This document shows, in pieces, positions 33,307 to 42,970 of a DNA stretch of 64,000 bases. The notes beneath the pieces are model-generated. The model saw only the letters and a program-made list of their open reading frames with translations, made no database searches and was not told the DNA's origin. The number at the start of each line of letters is the position of its first letter. The first letter of the stretch is position 1. The stretch spans positions 35,091 through 99,090 of the forward strand of contig JAUYRZ010000007.1 in the NCBI GenBank assembly GCA_030695565.1. Direction: 5' to 3'. This DNA comes from Archangium sp. (GTDB lineage Bacteria > Myxococcota > Myxococcia > Myxococcales > Myxococcaceae). Both the position numbers and the translations under genes were made by a program.

Positions 33307-33762
33307 CTACTTGCAGGCCTTCTTCGCCGCGGCGAGCGTGGCGACGAACTTCCTGGCGCGCTTCTCGTCGTCGGGGCTGGTGCCGAACGCCAGCACCGCG
33401 ATCTCGCCGGTCGACTTCTGGCCATCGTCGGTGACGGTCTCGATGGCGTCGCCGATGGCGGTCACCTCCACGCCGTGCGAGCCGGGGAAACCGCCCGCGT
33501 TGGTCTGGTAGCTCGTCTTCTTCGGGTCGAGCTTCGTGAGCGGCAGCGTCATCACGTACGAATATTTCATCAGCGGCGTGGCGCAGGAGATCTTCACCGC
33601 CAGCGCGCAGTCAGGCTTCTCGACGGCGAAGGAGCACTCCTTCTTGCCGTCGTTGCGTTTGGCGCCGTCGACCGTGGCGGCCAGCTCGGCGACGGGTTTG
33701 GGCGGGGCGCCGAAGGCGGTCAGGCTGCACGAGAGGGCGGCGACGAACAGGCGGTGGCTCAT
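33307..33762 (-). CDS. Hypothetical secreted protein
   Basis: MSHRLFVAALSCSLTAFGAPPKPV signal peptide. Confidence 0.6.
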   Translation of the reverse strand: MSHRLFVAALSCSLTAFGAPPKPVAELAATVDGAKRNDGKKECSFAVEKPDCALAVKISCATPLMKYSYVMTLPLTKLDPKKTSYQTNAGGFPGSHGVEVTAIGDAIETVTDDGQKSTGEIAVLAFGTSPDDEKRARKFVATLAAAKKACK

Positions 33763-33805
33763 TCGAGGAGAGCGTAGCCCGGAAAACTGTGGCATCCGTC
33801 GGTGC

Positions 33806-34441
33806 ATGAAGCCGTGGAAGACGCTGGCCACCGACGGGAAGTTCAAACTGCGTCAGCGGGAGCGTGAGTTCATGGTGCTCTCCGAGGGCAAGATCCTCAT
33901 GAGCAGCTTGCAGCACGGCTCGGAGCCCGAGCTGGTGCGCATCGGCTGTGCGCGGGTCGACTTCGACAAGCCGAAGATCATGGTGGGCGGCCTGGGCTTC
34001 GGGTTCATCTTGCGCGCCGCGCTCGACATCGCGCCCGACCTGGCCAAGGTGATCGTCAGCGAGCCTTCGAAGACGGTGGTGGAGTGGAACATGGGCCCGC
34101 TGGCCTCGCTCAACGGCCGCGCCCTCGACGACGAGCGGGTGATCGTCGAGGTGGGCGACGTGCAGCGGGTGCTCAGCAAACACCGCAAGGGGTTCGACGT
34201 CATCCTGCTCGACATCGACAACGGTCCGTTCGCCGTCGACCTCGACGATGACTACAGCGTCTACAGCATCGGGGGCCTGTCATCGGTGCGTGCCTCGCTC
34301 AGGAGCGGCGGCCGGCTGGCCGTGCTCTCCGCGGGCACGCACCCCGGGTTCAACAAACGCCTGACCGAGGTCGGGTTCACCGCCTCCGTTCAGTACGCCA
34401 GCGACGGAGCGTCATTGGTCTTCATCGGCGACGTGGCCTGA
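33806..34441 (+). CDS. Spermidine synthase-like methyltransferase-fold protein
   Basis: KIMVGGLGFGFILRAALDIAPDLAKVIVSEPSKTVVEWN; KGFDVILLDIDNGPFAV. Confidence 0.75.
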   Translation: MKPWKTLATDGKFKLRQREREFMVLSEGKILMSSLQHGSEPELVRIGCARVDFDKPKIMVGGLGFGFILRAALDIAPDLAKVIVSEPSKTVVEWNMGPLASLNGRALDDERVIVEVGDVQRVLSKHRKGFDVILLDIDNGPFAVDLDDDYSVYSIGGLSSVRASLRSGGRLAVLSAGTHPGFNKRLTEVGFTASVQYASDGASLVFIGDVA

Positions 34442-34687
34442 TCAGTTCGGGCCGAGCCGCGTGCGGAACTCGGTGAGGCGCTTCTTCAAGTCGGCGACCG
34501 CTTCGGCGGAGACCTGAGCGGCGCTGTTGATGGCGCGTTCGACTTGCGGCTCGAGCTTCTCCCACTCGGTCTTCAAGTCCATCCCCGCCAGGTGCAGCTT
34601 GAGCCGCACCTCGTCGCGCAGCGCCCTCACATCTTGTTGAAAGGACTTCAGGTCTTGTTTCAGGTCCGAGGTCTTCTGGGTGTTCAT
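34442..34687 (-). CDS. Small helical protein
   Basis: MNTQKTSDLKQDLKSFQQDVRALRDEVRLKLHLAGMDLKTEWEKLEPQVERAINSAAQ. Confidence 0.6.
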   Translation of the reverse strand: MNTQKTSDLKQDLKSFQQDVRALRDEVRLKLHLAGMDLKTEWEKLEPQVERAINSAAQVSAEAVADLKKRLTEFRTRLGPN

Positions 34688-34733
34688 GGGGCTCCTTCCC
34701 TTCGGGGTTCGCAGGCGCAGAACCTGCGTCACT

Positions 34734-35039
34734 TCACTTCCGCCGTGAAACCTGCGCCCTGAGCGCACGCGCTTTGGGGCTGGTCGTCTTGCCTCGGTTG
34801 GCGAGCATCAGTTGTTGATCGTTCCTGCCGCCGAGCGTCGCCTTGCGAGTCGACTTGCGTGAGGGCGTACCCGACAGTGAATCCTCGAGCGCGACGCTGC
34901 TGCTCTTGTCGGCGCGTTTCGTCACGTTGCGCGTGTCGGTATGCAGTGGATCGATGATGCGCCGAGGCTTCTTCACCTTCGGAGGCTCGTGCCGCGTGCG
35001 CTGAGACTCCGCCTTGAACCGTTCCGCCTTCGTTGCCAT
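34734..35039 (-). CDS. Small basic protein
   Basis: MATKAERFKAESQRTRHEPPKVKKPRRIIDPLHTDTRNVTKRADKSSSVALEDSLSGTPSRKSTRKATLGGRNDQQL. Confidence 0.6.
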   Translation of the reverse strand: MATKAERFKAESQRTRHEPPKVKKPRRIIDPLHTDTRNVTKRADKSSSVALEDSLSGTPSRKSTRKATLGGRNDQQLMLANRGKTTSPKARALRAQVSRRK

Positions 35040-35174
35040 GGGGACCTCCAAACGCAGATGCTTCAACGTTCGTGCCGTTGGGTAACCACACGGCCTTGCG
35101 GACGCTCCACGGCATCACTGCTGCAAAGGATGCGGGCGTGCCGAGCCTCACCATGCGGCCAGGAGGAAGACCCG

Positions 35175-35873
35175 ATGAAGCTGTGGCCCCTGATGTGGTG
35201 CGCGATGGTTGGTTTGGGGTGTGAGTCGGTGAAGTCGGAGGACCTCGAGACTTCCGGGCTCTACGCCCTGCTGGAGGCGGACGCGCCGGGCGCGGGCAAG
35301 CTCAACGTGAAGGCCACGCTCACCCTGGGCCAGGGGTCGCTCACGTATCTCGAGCTCACGCCGACCGATGCGCTGACCGCCACCGTGGGCGAGACGGCGC
35401 GCGCGATGTCGCGAAAGGCCGCGTTCGGCACCACCTGGTACGAGGCGGGCTTCGAGGGCGGCGCGGCGGGAACGCCGGTGCGCGTGTCGCTCGTACGCTC
35501 CGCAGACACCAGCGCGCCGGAGTCGGTCGTCACCCTGCCTGCGCCACTCGAGTTCAGCTCACCGCCGGCCAATTCGCCCTTTCCCCGCAGCGCAGGGGTG
35601 ACGGTCACCTGGGGTGGATCTGGTGAAGCGGATCCCCTTCACCTCACCGCGCGGGGCTCATGCATAGCGCCGGTTGAGCTCGACCTGACCGGCGACACCG
35701 GCACGCAGATGCTTGCGCCGTTCGTGGCATCGAGCAGCAACGAGACGAGCACGTGCACCGTCTCGGTCACGCTGGTGCGTCGCCGCGTCGGCACGGTGGA
35801 TCCCGCGTACGGCAAGGGGGGCGTCTTCAAAGCCACCGTTTCGCGAGCACTGCTGATCAGCTCGACACCTTAG
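35175..35873 (+). CDS. Hypothetical lipoprotein
   Basis: MKLWPLMWCAMVGLGCESVKSEDL lipobox; AGGAGG upstream. Confidence 0.65.
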   Translation: MKLWPLMWCAMVGLGCESVKSEDLETSGLYALLEADAPGAGKLNVKATLTLGQGSLTYLELTPTDALTATVGETARAMSRKAAFGTTWYEAGFEGGAAGTPVRVSLVRSADTSAPESVVTLPAPLEFSSPPANSPFPRSAGVTVTWGGSGEADPLHLTARGSCIAPVELDLTGDTGTQMLAPFVASSSNETSTCTVSVTLVRRRVGTVDPAYGKGGVFKATVSRALLISSTP

Positions 35874-36769
35874 GGCGCGAAGCGAGGCGTCATCAGGCCC
35901 GCCTCGAGCAGCCGCTTCATCGCCACGCCATCGTGGCCGGGCATCACGTGCAACTTCGGCTCGGCCGCCGCCACGGCCTTGATCGCCGCAAGCTGCCGCA
36001 ACACCGCTTCCCGATCTTCACCGAGGAAGAACTGCGTGACCAGCCGCGCGCGTTCACGCACCTGCTCGTAGTTGGCCTGGTGCCACGACACGTCGCCCAG
36101 CAGCAGAAACTCTTCGCCGTCTTTCCGCTGCACGTAGATCAACTGACTGCCCGGCGTGTGGCCCGGAGCCCTGAGCAACACCACGCCCGGCGCGACGGCC
36201 GTGGCGTGCTCGTAGGTGAACGGCTTGCGGTTCGCGAGCGCGCCCTCGGGGATGATCAACGGCGCGCGTTTGCTGGGGTCCGCGAGCTGCTCATCGGTGA
36301 TGCCCGGCGCGAGCTGCGAGAGCTTCGGGTGGGTCGCCCAGCCCCCGAGGTGATCGCCGTGTTCGTGCGTCACCACGATGAGTGACGCCTTCTCCAAGGC
36401 TGCGCTCACCCGGCCAAACGCCTCGCCGTCGTAGCGCGAGGCGCCGCGGGCGGTGGCCTCGTCCATCGCGGTGTCCACCACGATGGTGCGATCGGCGAAC
36501 ACCAGCTGGTAGCTGAAGACCGGCAGCTTGCCGAACGACCACCCGGAGCCCGCCACGATGGCGGTGTTGGGAAACTCGAACTCCAACACCTCTTCGACGC
36601 GAATGAGCTCAGGCTTCTCACCCGGCAACGAGTTGGCCAACGTTCGCAGCTCGGTCAGCTTGAGCGCGAAGGTGCCCTGCGGCGACCCGCTCTCGACCAG
36701 CAGCCACCAGTACGCGGGCACGGCCAGCACCACCAACACCACAGCGACGCGGAGCTTCTTGCTCTTCAC
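35870..36769 (-). CDS. MBL-fold metallo-hydrolase
   Basis: RTIVVDTAMDEATARG; VVTHEHGDHLGGW; RAPGHTPGSQLIYV; LLGDVSWHQ; GTG start overlapping the upstream gene's end. Confidence 0.9.
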   Translation of the reverse strand: MKSKKLRVAVVLVVLAVPAYWWLLVESGSPQGTFALKLTELRTLANSLPGEKPELIRVEEVLEFEFPNTAIVAGSGWSFGKLPVFSYQLVFADRTIVVDTAMDEATARGASRYDGEAFGRVSAALEKASLIVVTHEHGDHLGGWATHPKLSQLAPGITDEQLADPSKRAPLIIPEGALANRKPFTYEHATAVAPGVVLLRAPGHTPGSQLIYVQRKDGEEFLLLGDVSWHQANYEQVRERARLVTQFFLGEDREAVLRQLAAIKAVAAAEPKLHVMPGHDGVAMKRLLEAGLMTPRFAP

Positions 36770-37659
36770 GGCACGAACGCGTCGAGCGCCTTGCGAAGGG
36801 GAGCGAAGTCTTCGTCTTTCACGTCGGCGACGCCCTCGGCGAGCAGCGCGGCCTGCAGCCACTTCTTCCCGTCAGCGCTGGTGCTGGCGGACTTCGCGGC
36901 GGCGATGATCGCGTCGACCTTTCCCTTCGAGAACTTCGGCGCGCTCACCATCACGTCGTTGGGCACCTCGCTCGACATCGCCACGATCTTCAACGTGTCG
37001 ACGCGGTTGCCCAGCGCGTTCACGCAGCCCGAGACCTTCGAGTCGTTCACCACGGGATCGCTGAAGGTCGCGCCGAGGTCGTACTTGCCTTCCATCACGG
37101 CCTTGCAGACCGCGCCGTGCGAGCCGAGAAAATCCTGCACCTCGAAGCTCTGCGCCGGATTGATGCCGGCCTGCAGCAGCAACGCCTTGGGGATGACGTA
37201 GCCGGTCGCGCTCGAGGTCTCCACCCAGGCCACCTTCAGCGGCTTCTTGTTCTTCTTGAGCGCGTCGAGCGAGGTGAGCTTGCTCGAGGGTGGGGCGAAC
37301 AACACCGAGCGGTAGGTGCTCTTGCCCTGACGCACGGTGCGGAACATCAACTGCGTCTTCGACCTGGGGTCGACCCGCAGGTACGCCAGCGGCCCCATCA
37401 ACGCGACGTCGACTTCGCCCTTGCTCACGGCGAGCGCGAGCGCCTCCTGGTCGGGGAACACGCGGGGCAGGGTGGTCTCTTTCACCGCGATGGCCACGAA
37501 GCGGGCGAGCGCTTCGGCCTGCTTCGCGGCGATCTCGTCGTTGACCGCGGCGACCACGCCCACCAGCACAGCGCTCTGCGCGGGGGGCGGTGCTTTCGTT
37601 TCCTGAGCGGCGGCGGTGAAGGAAATGAGCGCGGAAATGAGGGTGGAAAGTCGACGCAT
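36766..37659 (-). CDS. Phosphate/phosphonate ABC transporter substrate-binding protein (PhnD-like)
   Basis: VFPDQEALALAVSKGEVDVALMGPLAYLRV; SSATGYVIPKALLLQAGINPAQSFEVQDFLGSHGAVCKAVMEGKYDLGATF. Confidence 0.85.
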   Translation of the reverse strand: MRRLSTLISALISFTAAAQETKAPPPAQSAVLVGVVAAVNDEIAAKQAEALARFVAIAVKETTLPRVFPDQEALALAVSKGEVDVALMGPLAYLRVDPRSKTQLMFRTVRQGKSTYRSVLFAPPSSKLTSLDALKKNKKPLKVAWVETSSATGYVIPKALLLQAGINPAQSFEVQDFLGSHGAVCKAVMEGKYDLGATFSDPVVNDSKVSGCVNALGNRVDTLKIVAMSSEVPNDVMVSAPKFSKGKVDAIIAAAKSASTSADGKKWLQAALLAEGVADVKDEDFAPLRKALDAFVP

Positions 37660-37847
37660 GAAGCCTCCCAACGAGGTGAAGCACGAGACGCTACCCGCTG
37701 AAATGACTCGTGGTTCGAGGAAATCGCGCCCGCACCGAGTGCGGGGCTCCGCGGACCCGCGTCTTGTCTTCGACGGCTTGGGTCGTCTTCTCCACGGCAG
37801 GTGAAGACATCGCTCGACTTCGTGCGGGAGGGACGGTGGGCTGTCTC

Positions 37848-38522
37848 ATGTTCATCGGCCACTACGCGCCTGCGCTCCTGCTCAAGACGAGCGCACCGAA
37901 GCTTCCGCTCTGGTCGCTCTTCGTGGCAGTCGAGGTGCTCGACTACCTCTGGAGCGCGTTCGTGCTGCTGGGCATCGAGCACATGCGCATCACGCCCGGC
38001 TTCACGCAGAGCAACGCGTTCGATCTCTACGACATGCCGTACACGCACAGCCTGGTGGCGACGATCGGCTGGTCGCTGCTCGCGTTCGGGGTCACGGTGC
38101 TCTGGCAACGAAGGCAGCCCGGCCGGCTCTGGAGCGGCTTCGTCATCGCGCTCGCGGTGGCCTCGCACTTCTTGCTCGATCTTCCCGTGCACGTGCGCGA
38201 TCTGCCGCTGGCAGGGCCCGGCTCGCACAAGCTGGGCTTCGGGTTGTGGAGCAACCGCGCCGGGGCGCTGCTGCTGGAGACCTCGCTCTTCGTGGGCTCG
38301 GCGATCGCGCTGAGCTTCTCGACGAAGTGGAAACCCAGACGCTCGTGGTGGGTGCTGGCCGCGGTGATGACGGCGATCTGCGTGGTGAACTATTTCCTGC
38401 CGGGGCCCAAGACGCCCACCGAGCTCGCGCTGAGCGGGCTGGCCTTCTACGTGCTCTTCCCGATCCTCGCGTGGAGGGTCGAGTTCACATCGGGCGCAGC
38501 GTCCTCCCCATCGCCAGGATGA
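37848..38522 (+). CDS. Multi-pass membrane protein
   Basis: MFIGHYAPALLLKTSAPKLPLWSLFVAVEVLDYLWS...VASHFLLDLPVHVRDLPL; several TM segments. Confidence 0.75.
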   Translation: MFIGHYAPALLLKTSAPKLPLWSLFVAVEVLDYLWSAFVLLGIEHMRITPGFTQSNAFDLYDMPYTHSLVATIGWSLLAFGVTVLWQRRQPGRLWSGFVIALAVASHFLLDLPVHVRDLPLAGPGSHKLGFGLWSNRAGALLLETSLFVGSAIALSFSTKWKPRRSWWVLAAVMTAICVVNYFLPGPKTPTELALSGLAFYVLFPILAWRVEFTSGAASSPSPG

Positions 38523-38904
38523 TGTGCCACTTGCCGTCCTCTTCCTTCACGAGGCCCAGGGTGTCGCTGCAGTCGAACTGCTTGAGCTTGTAGTTCTCGA
38601 TGGTCGAAGCGACGCAGGTGAAGCGCACCGTGGCCGACTTGCCGTTGGAGTCTTCGTTGTAGTCGTCGATGGTGAGGTCGACGTCTTTCCACCCGTCGAA
38701 CATCGCGCTGAGCCGGCCCGCGGGAGAGGAGCCCAACTTCTGGCGCGACTCGACGGCGAGGGTCTCGGACATGGCCTCGAAGTCTTCGGCGACGGCGGCG
38801 TTGAAGAACGACTTCACGCTGCCCTCGGGTGAGCCCTTGGGGCCCCGGCACGAGGTGAAGGCGATCAGGGTGACGGCGAAGAAGAGTGCGGTACGGGGCG
38901 TCAT
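38485..38904 (-). CDS. Hypothetical lipoprotein (DUF4878/NTF2-like)
   Basis: MTPRTALFFAVTLIAFTSCRGPKGSPEGSVKSFFNAAVAEDFEAMSE. Confidence 0.65.
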   Translation of the reverse strand: MTPRTALFFAVTLIAFTSCRGPKGSPEGSVKSFFNAAVAEDFEAMSETLAVESRQKLGSSPAGRLSAMFDGWKDVDLTIDDYNEDSNGKSATVRFTCVASTIENYKLKQFDCSDTLGLVKEEDGKWHIILAMGRTLRPM

Positions 38905-38937
38905 CGGCGCCGCATTGAAGCACACTGATGACCCAAG

Positions 38938-38975
38938 TCCCCTCTCCCTTCGGGAGCAGGGTCAGGGTGAGGGCC
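38938..38975. repeat. Dispersed intergenic palindromic repeat, overlapping the 3' end of the RND-like gene
   Basis: tcccctctcccttcgggagcagggtcagggtgagggcc. Confidence 0.6.
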
Positions 38976-40470
38976 GAACCTCGCTGACCGTCACCGCGTA
39001 GCCGGGCGGCAGCGCGACTGACTTCACCACCCGCTCCGCCTCCGCGCGCTCCAGCCCCACCTCGAGCTCCACGGTGCGCTGCCGATTGACCCGAAGCATC
39101 GCGGTGGGCGCGAGGGTCTGGCTGATGGTCATCACGCTGCGCACCGGCCGCCCATCAGGCAACACCGCGTCGTCGAGCGAGCTGCCTGCGTGCACGGAGA
39201 TCTGCGTTCCATCGGCGAGCCGGCCGGTGGTCACCCCGCCCATGGCCAGACGCAGCGCCGTGGCGAGCCCCTTCGCACCGGGCTCGGCTTTGATCACCTG
39301 CTCGGGGCCCAGCTGAGGCCAGGCCGCGCCGAGCCAGCGGGTCTTCTCCACGGCGAGGGCGCCGCGCAGCTTCTGGGCAAACGCGGTGAGCTGCTCGAAG
39401 TCAGGCCCGCTCACCTGCACGACGGAGTGAAGCTCATCGACCGAACGCAGCGCGAGACCGGGCACCTCGGCCAGCTTCGGCTCTTCGACGAACAACAAGG
39501 AGAGCGTGTCGCCTTCAGCCGTCACGGTCGCGCCGGGATACCGGTTGCTCAGCGCGCGCATCGCCTCGTTCACTGAATTTCCCGCGGGGCTCAGGAAGGT
39601 GGCCGCTCGCACCACCTGCAAGGGCATGAGCTTCACCGCGGCATGGTCCGGCAGGAGCAACCCGGTGCCGGGGCTGATCACCACTGTGAGGAGAATGTCG
39701 CCCAGCGTCGTGCAGCTGCCTTGATCGCCGCTGACCTCGAGCTGTGCGACTTCGTTCAGCCGCACCCCATCGCGGATGACCAGGTTCTGCAGCGCTTCGA
39801 CGTCGGTGCCCGCGGCGCGCACGGTGATGCCGGTGGCGTCGAGGCGGCCCGAGGGCAGGTTGACCGAGTCGTGCTGGAGCGCGTTGACCACTTCTTCAGC
39901 GGGCAGCCCGAGCGCAGTCAGCCGGGCGGGGTCGAGGGTGATCCTGAGCTGCGGCTCGAGCGCCCCACAGGTCTTCACTTCGCGCACGCCCGCCTGCACC
40001 TCGAGCTCGTGGCGCAACACGTCGTCGAGCCAACGCGACAGCTCGATGCGCGACATGGTCTCGGCACGCACCAGGAAATGCTTCTTCTGCGGGTTCGCGT
40101 CGAGCCTCTGAACGTACGGCGCCTCGACGTGGGGCGGCAGCTCGCGCAGCGTGCGGCTCACCGCCTCGTGCGCCCGCACCACCGCGTCGGTAGAGTCCAG
40201 CCCCACGGTGGTCGCGCGGACGTTGATCACCACCACGCCCGGCTTCGTGGTGCTGCGCAGCGACTCGAGCCCTTTGACGTCGGAGAGCGCCTGCTCGAGG
40301 CGCTCGGTCACCTCACGCTCGGCCTCCGCGACCGAAAGGCCCGGCGTCACCACCGTCACGGCCAGCTCCTCGGTGAAGCGCACGTGCTCCAGCCGGTATT
40401 GCGCGAGCATCAGCACCGCGATGATGCCGATGACGACGAACGCCACCACCGCGAGGAGCGCTCGCAGCAC
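38962..40470 (-). CDS. RND-transporter-like protein with one N-terminal TM and periplasmic porter segments only
   Basis: GTG start; LRALLAVVAFVVIGIIAVLMLAQYRLEHV then AcrB-like PN1/PN2/DN segments (TPGLSVAEAEREVTERLEQALSDVKGLESLRS; PQLRITLDPARLTALGLPAEEVVNALQ) and second-half-like VQVSGPDFEQLTAFAQKLRGAL; no multi-TM bundle. Confidence 0.65.
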   Translation of the reverse strand: MLRALLAVVAFVVIGIIAVLMLAQYRLEHVRFTEELAVTVVTPGLSVAEAEREVTERLEQALSDVKGLESLRSTTKPGVVVINVRATTVGLDSTDAVVRAHEAVSRTLRELPPHVEAPYVQRLDANPQKKHFLVRAETMSRIELSRWLDDVLRHELEVQAGVREVKTCGALEPQLRITLDPARLTALGLPAEEVVNALQHDSVNLPSGRLDATGITVRAAGTDVEALQNLVIRDGVRLNEVAQLEVSGDQGSCTTLGDILLTVVISPGTGLLLPDHAAVKLMPLQVVRAATFLSPAGNSVNEAMRALSNRYPGATVTAEGDTLSLLFVEEPKLAEVPGLALRSVDELHSVVQVSGPDFEQLTAFAQKLRGALAVEKTRWLGAAWPQLGPEQVIKAEPGAKGLATALRLAMGGVTTGRLADGTQISVHAGSSLDDAVLPDGRPVRSVMTISQTLAPTAMLRVNRQRTVELEVGLERAEAERVVKSVALPPGYAVTVSEVRPSP

Positions 40471-40472
40471 GC

Positions 40473-41777
40473 TCAGCCGACCACCTTCACCAGGCAGTAG
40501 TCCTTCTTGCCCTTCTGCAGCAGCAGGTAGCGGCCGTTGATCAACTTGTCGGCGCCGACCATCAGCTTGGGGTCGGACACCTTCTCCTTGTTGATGGAGA
40601 GCCCGTTGCCCTGCAGCAGCTTGCGCGCTTCGCCCTTGGAGGCGACCAGCTGCGACTTCTCGCTGAAGAGATCGACCACGTTGAGCCGCGCGGTCAGCGC
40701 GTCGCGCGGCAGCTCGGCCACCGGCACGCCGGCGCCCACGAAGACGGAGAGGAAGCGGTCTTCGGTCAGCTTCATCAGCTGATCGATGGTGCCCTTGCCG
40801 AAGAGCACTTCGGTGGCCGCGAGTGCGACGTCGAGCTCGTCCTGGCCGTGCACCCGGATGGTGATGTCTTTGGCCAGCGTCTTCTGCAGCAGGCGGTTCT
40901 GCGGGGCGGCGTCGTGCTCGGTCTCCATGCCCTCGACCGTCTTCTGGTCGAGCAGGGTGAAGATGCGCAGGTAGTTCTTCACGTCCTCGTCGGAGGCGTT
41001 GAGCCAGAATTGATAGAACTCGTACGGCGAGGTGCGCTTCGGATCGAGCCAGAGGTTGCCGTGCTCGGTCTTGCCGAACTTGGTGCCGTCGGCCTTCTTG
41101 ATCAGCGGCGTGGTGAGCGCGTAGGCCTCGCCCTTCGCCTTGCGACGGATGAGCTCGGTGCCGGTGGTGATGTTGCCCCACTGATCCGACCCGCCCATCT
41201 GCAGCTTCACGCCCTTGTGCTGGTACAGGTGCAGGAAGTCGTAGCCCTGGATCAGCTGGTAGGTGAACTCGGTGAAGCTCATGCCCTCGTGGTCTTTGCC
41301 GCTGATGCGCTTCTCCACCGAGTCCTTCGCCATCATGTAGTTGATGGAGAGGTGCTTCCCGGTGTCGCGGATGAAGTCGAGGAAGTTGATGCCCTTGAAC
41401 CAGTCGTAGTTGTTCACCATCTCCGCGGCGTTGCTGCCGGAGAAGTCGAGCAGGCGTTCGAGCTGGCGGCGTTGTCCGGCCAGGTTCTGCTCCAACAGAT
41501 CGGAGGACAGGAGGTTGCGCTCCTCCGACTTGCCGGAGGGATCGCCCACCATTCCCGTCGCGCCGCCCACGAGCACGATGGGGGTGTGACCTGCGCGCTG
41601 AAAGTGCAGCAGCGTCATCACCTGCACCAGGTTGCCCACGCCCAGCGAGTCGGCCGTCGGGTCGAAGCCGATGTAGCCGCGCACCTTCTCCGAGCTGAGC
41701 AGCTTGTCGGTGCCCGGCATGGAGTCGTGCAGCATTCGGCGCCAGGTCAGCTCTTCGAAGAAGTTGGTGTGGCTCAT
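40473..41777 (-). CDS. tyrS: Tyrosyl-tRNA synthetase
   Basis: YIGFDPTADSLGVGNLVQVMTLLHFQRAGHTPIVLVGGATGMVGDPSGK; LQMGGSDQWGNITTGTELIRR; KKADGTKFGKTEHGNLWLD; S4 end. Confidence 0.97.
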   Translation of the reverse strand: MSHTNFFEELTWRRMLHDSMPGTDKLLSSEKVRGYIGFDPTADSLGVGNLVQVMTLLHFQRAGHTPIVLVGGATGMVGDPSGKSEERNLLSSDLLEQNLAGQRRQLERLLDFSGSNAAEMVNNYDWFKGINFLDFIRDTGKHLSINYMMAKDSVEKRISGKDHEGMSFTEFTYQLIQGYDFLHLYQHKGVKLQMGGSDQWGNITTGTELIRRKAKGEAYALTTPLIKKADGTKFGKTEHGNLWLDPKRTSPYEFYQFWLNASDEDVKNYLRIFTLLDQKTVEGMETEHDAAPQNRLLQKTLAKDITIRVHGQDELDVALAATEVLFGKGTIDQLMKLTEDRFLSVFVGAGVPVAELPRDALTARLNVVDLFSEKSQLVASKGEARKLLQGNGLSINKEKVSDPKLMVGADKLINGRYLLLQKGKKDYCLVKVVG

Positions 41778-41877
41778 GAGGTTGGGCCGGGACTAGTCCG
41801 AGTCTCCGGCGCGCACAACGAACACGCGCCTCAGGAGCGCCCGGTAACTCGACACGCAACTCATGCGTAGGCCCGGC

Positions 41878-42615
41878 ATGACCGTTTTCGCGCTCGTTGC
41901 CGTGCTTGGCGCCGTGCCTCAGCCCGTGGAGCTCGGCAAGGTGCCCTGGCTGCGTGACTTCGAGGCGGCGGTGCGCCTGTCGAAGGAGACGAAGAAGCCG
42001 CTGCTGGTGCTGTTCGACGAAGTGCCGGGCTGCGACACGGTGCGCGGCTTCGGACGCGAGGTGTTGTCGGACCCGCAGCTCGTGGCAGTCATCAGCCGCG
42101 ACTTCGTGCCGGTGGCGGTCTTGAACAACGTGGGTGGGGCCGACGCGAAGGTGCTCCAGTCGTTCGGAGAGCCGGCCTGGAACAACCCCGTGGTGCGCAT
42201 CATCGACGCCGATCGCAAACCGCTCGCGCCGCGGTTCGACGGGCCGTACAGCCTCGAGGCGTTCCAGCGCGTGCTCGCCTCGGTGCGCGCGGTCGAGAAG
42301 GTCACCCTCTCCGCCGCCTGCTTCTGGGAGTGCGAAGCGCGCCTGGGCAAACTCGACGCGGTGCGGGCTTCACGCGTGGGCTTTCTGCAGGGCGAAGAGG
42401 TGGTCGAGGTCGAGTTCGATGCGAAGGTGCTCAATCGCACCCAGCTCGTCGCCGAGGCCACGAAGCTGGAGTGCGCCGACCGCGTGTTCACCCCGAAAGA
42501 AGCAGAGTCGATCCGCTACTCGGAGAAAGACACGAAGTACTTCCTGCGCAGCTCCCGTCGCTCGATGGACGGGCTCAGCGAGCAGGAGAAGGTGCGACTC
42601 AACTCGGCGCGCTGA
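41878..42615 (+). CDS. Thioredoxin-like secreted protein (VPGCDTV motif)
   Basis: MTVFALVAVLGAVPQPVELGKVPWLRDFEAAVRLSKETKKPLLVLFDEVPGCDTVRGFGREVLSDPQLVAVISRDFVPVAV. Confidence 0.75.
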   Translation: MTVFALVAVLGAVPQPVELGKVPWLRDFEAAVRLSKETKKPLLVLFDEVPGCDTVRGFGREVLSDPQLVAVISRDFVPVAVLNNVGGADAKVLQSFGEPAWNNPVVRIIDADRKPLAPRFDGPYSLEAFQRVLASVRAVEKVTLSAACFWECEARLGKLDAVRASRVGFLQGEEVVEVEFDAKVLNRTQLVAEATKLECADRVFTPKEAESIRYSEKDTKYFLRSSRRSMDGLSEQEKVRLNSAR

Positions 42616-42711
42616 ACCCGCCGCGGACCCAGTCGTTGGCCTCGTCGCGGCTGAACTTGCAGTTCGCCGCCACCCGGTGCTTCGCAACGACCTCGCCGGC
42701 ATCGTCGGTGG
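42529..42711. repeat. Direct repeat copy 1 (~183 bp) covering the 3' end of the thioredoxin-like gene plus a remnant of the convergent gene
   Basis: gacacgaagtacttcctgcgcagctcccg...ctcgccggcatcgtcggtggcgc; by-eye match to 43687-43869 with roughly 9 mismatches. Confidence 0.9.
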
Positions 42712-42970
42712 CGCCGATCCACATCGCGGCCTTCGGAGGTTCCGCGCCATCGACGTCGAGGTCCGCTCGCTCTGCTCCACCTGCCGCGAGGGCGGGCTGG
42801 GGCTGCCCGCTCCGGTCGAGGTGAAGACCTGCCGGGTGGCTCGCCTCCGATCTCGTGGCGCTCTTGGCTGGTGTTGTTCGTCAGCACCGGTTTCTACCTC
42901 TACGCGCTGCCCGCCCTGCTGCGACGGCGCAAGCAGCGGGTGGCAAGCCCGGCGACCTGAGGGCGCTTCC

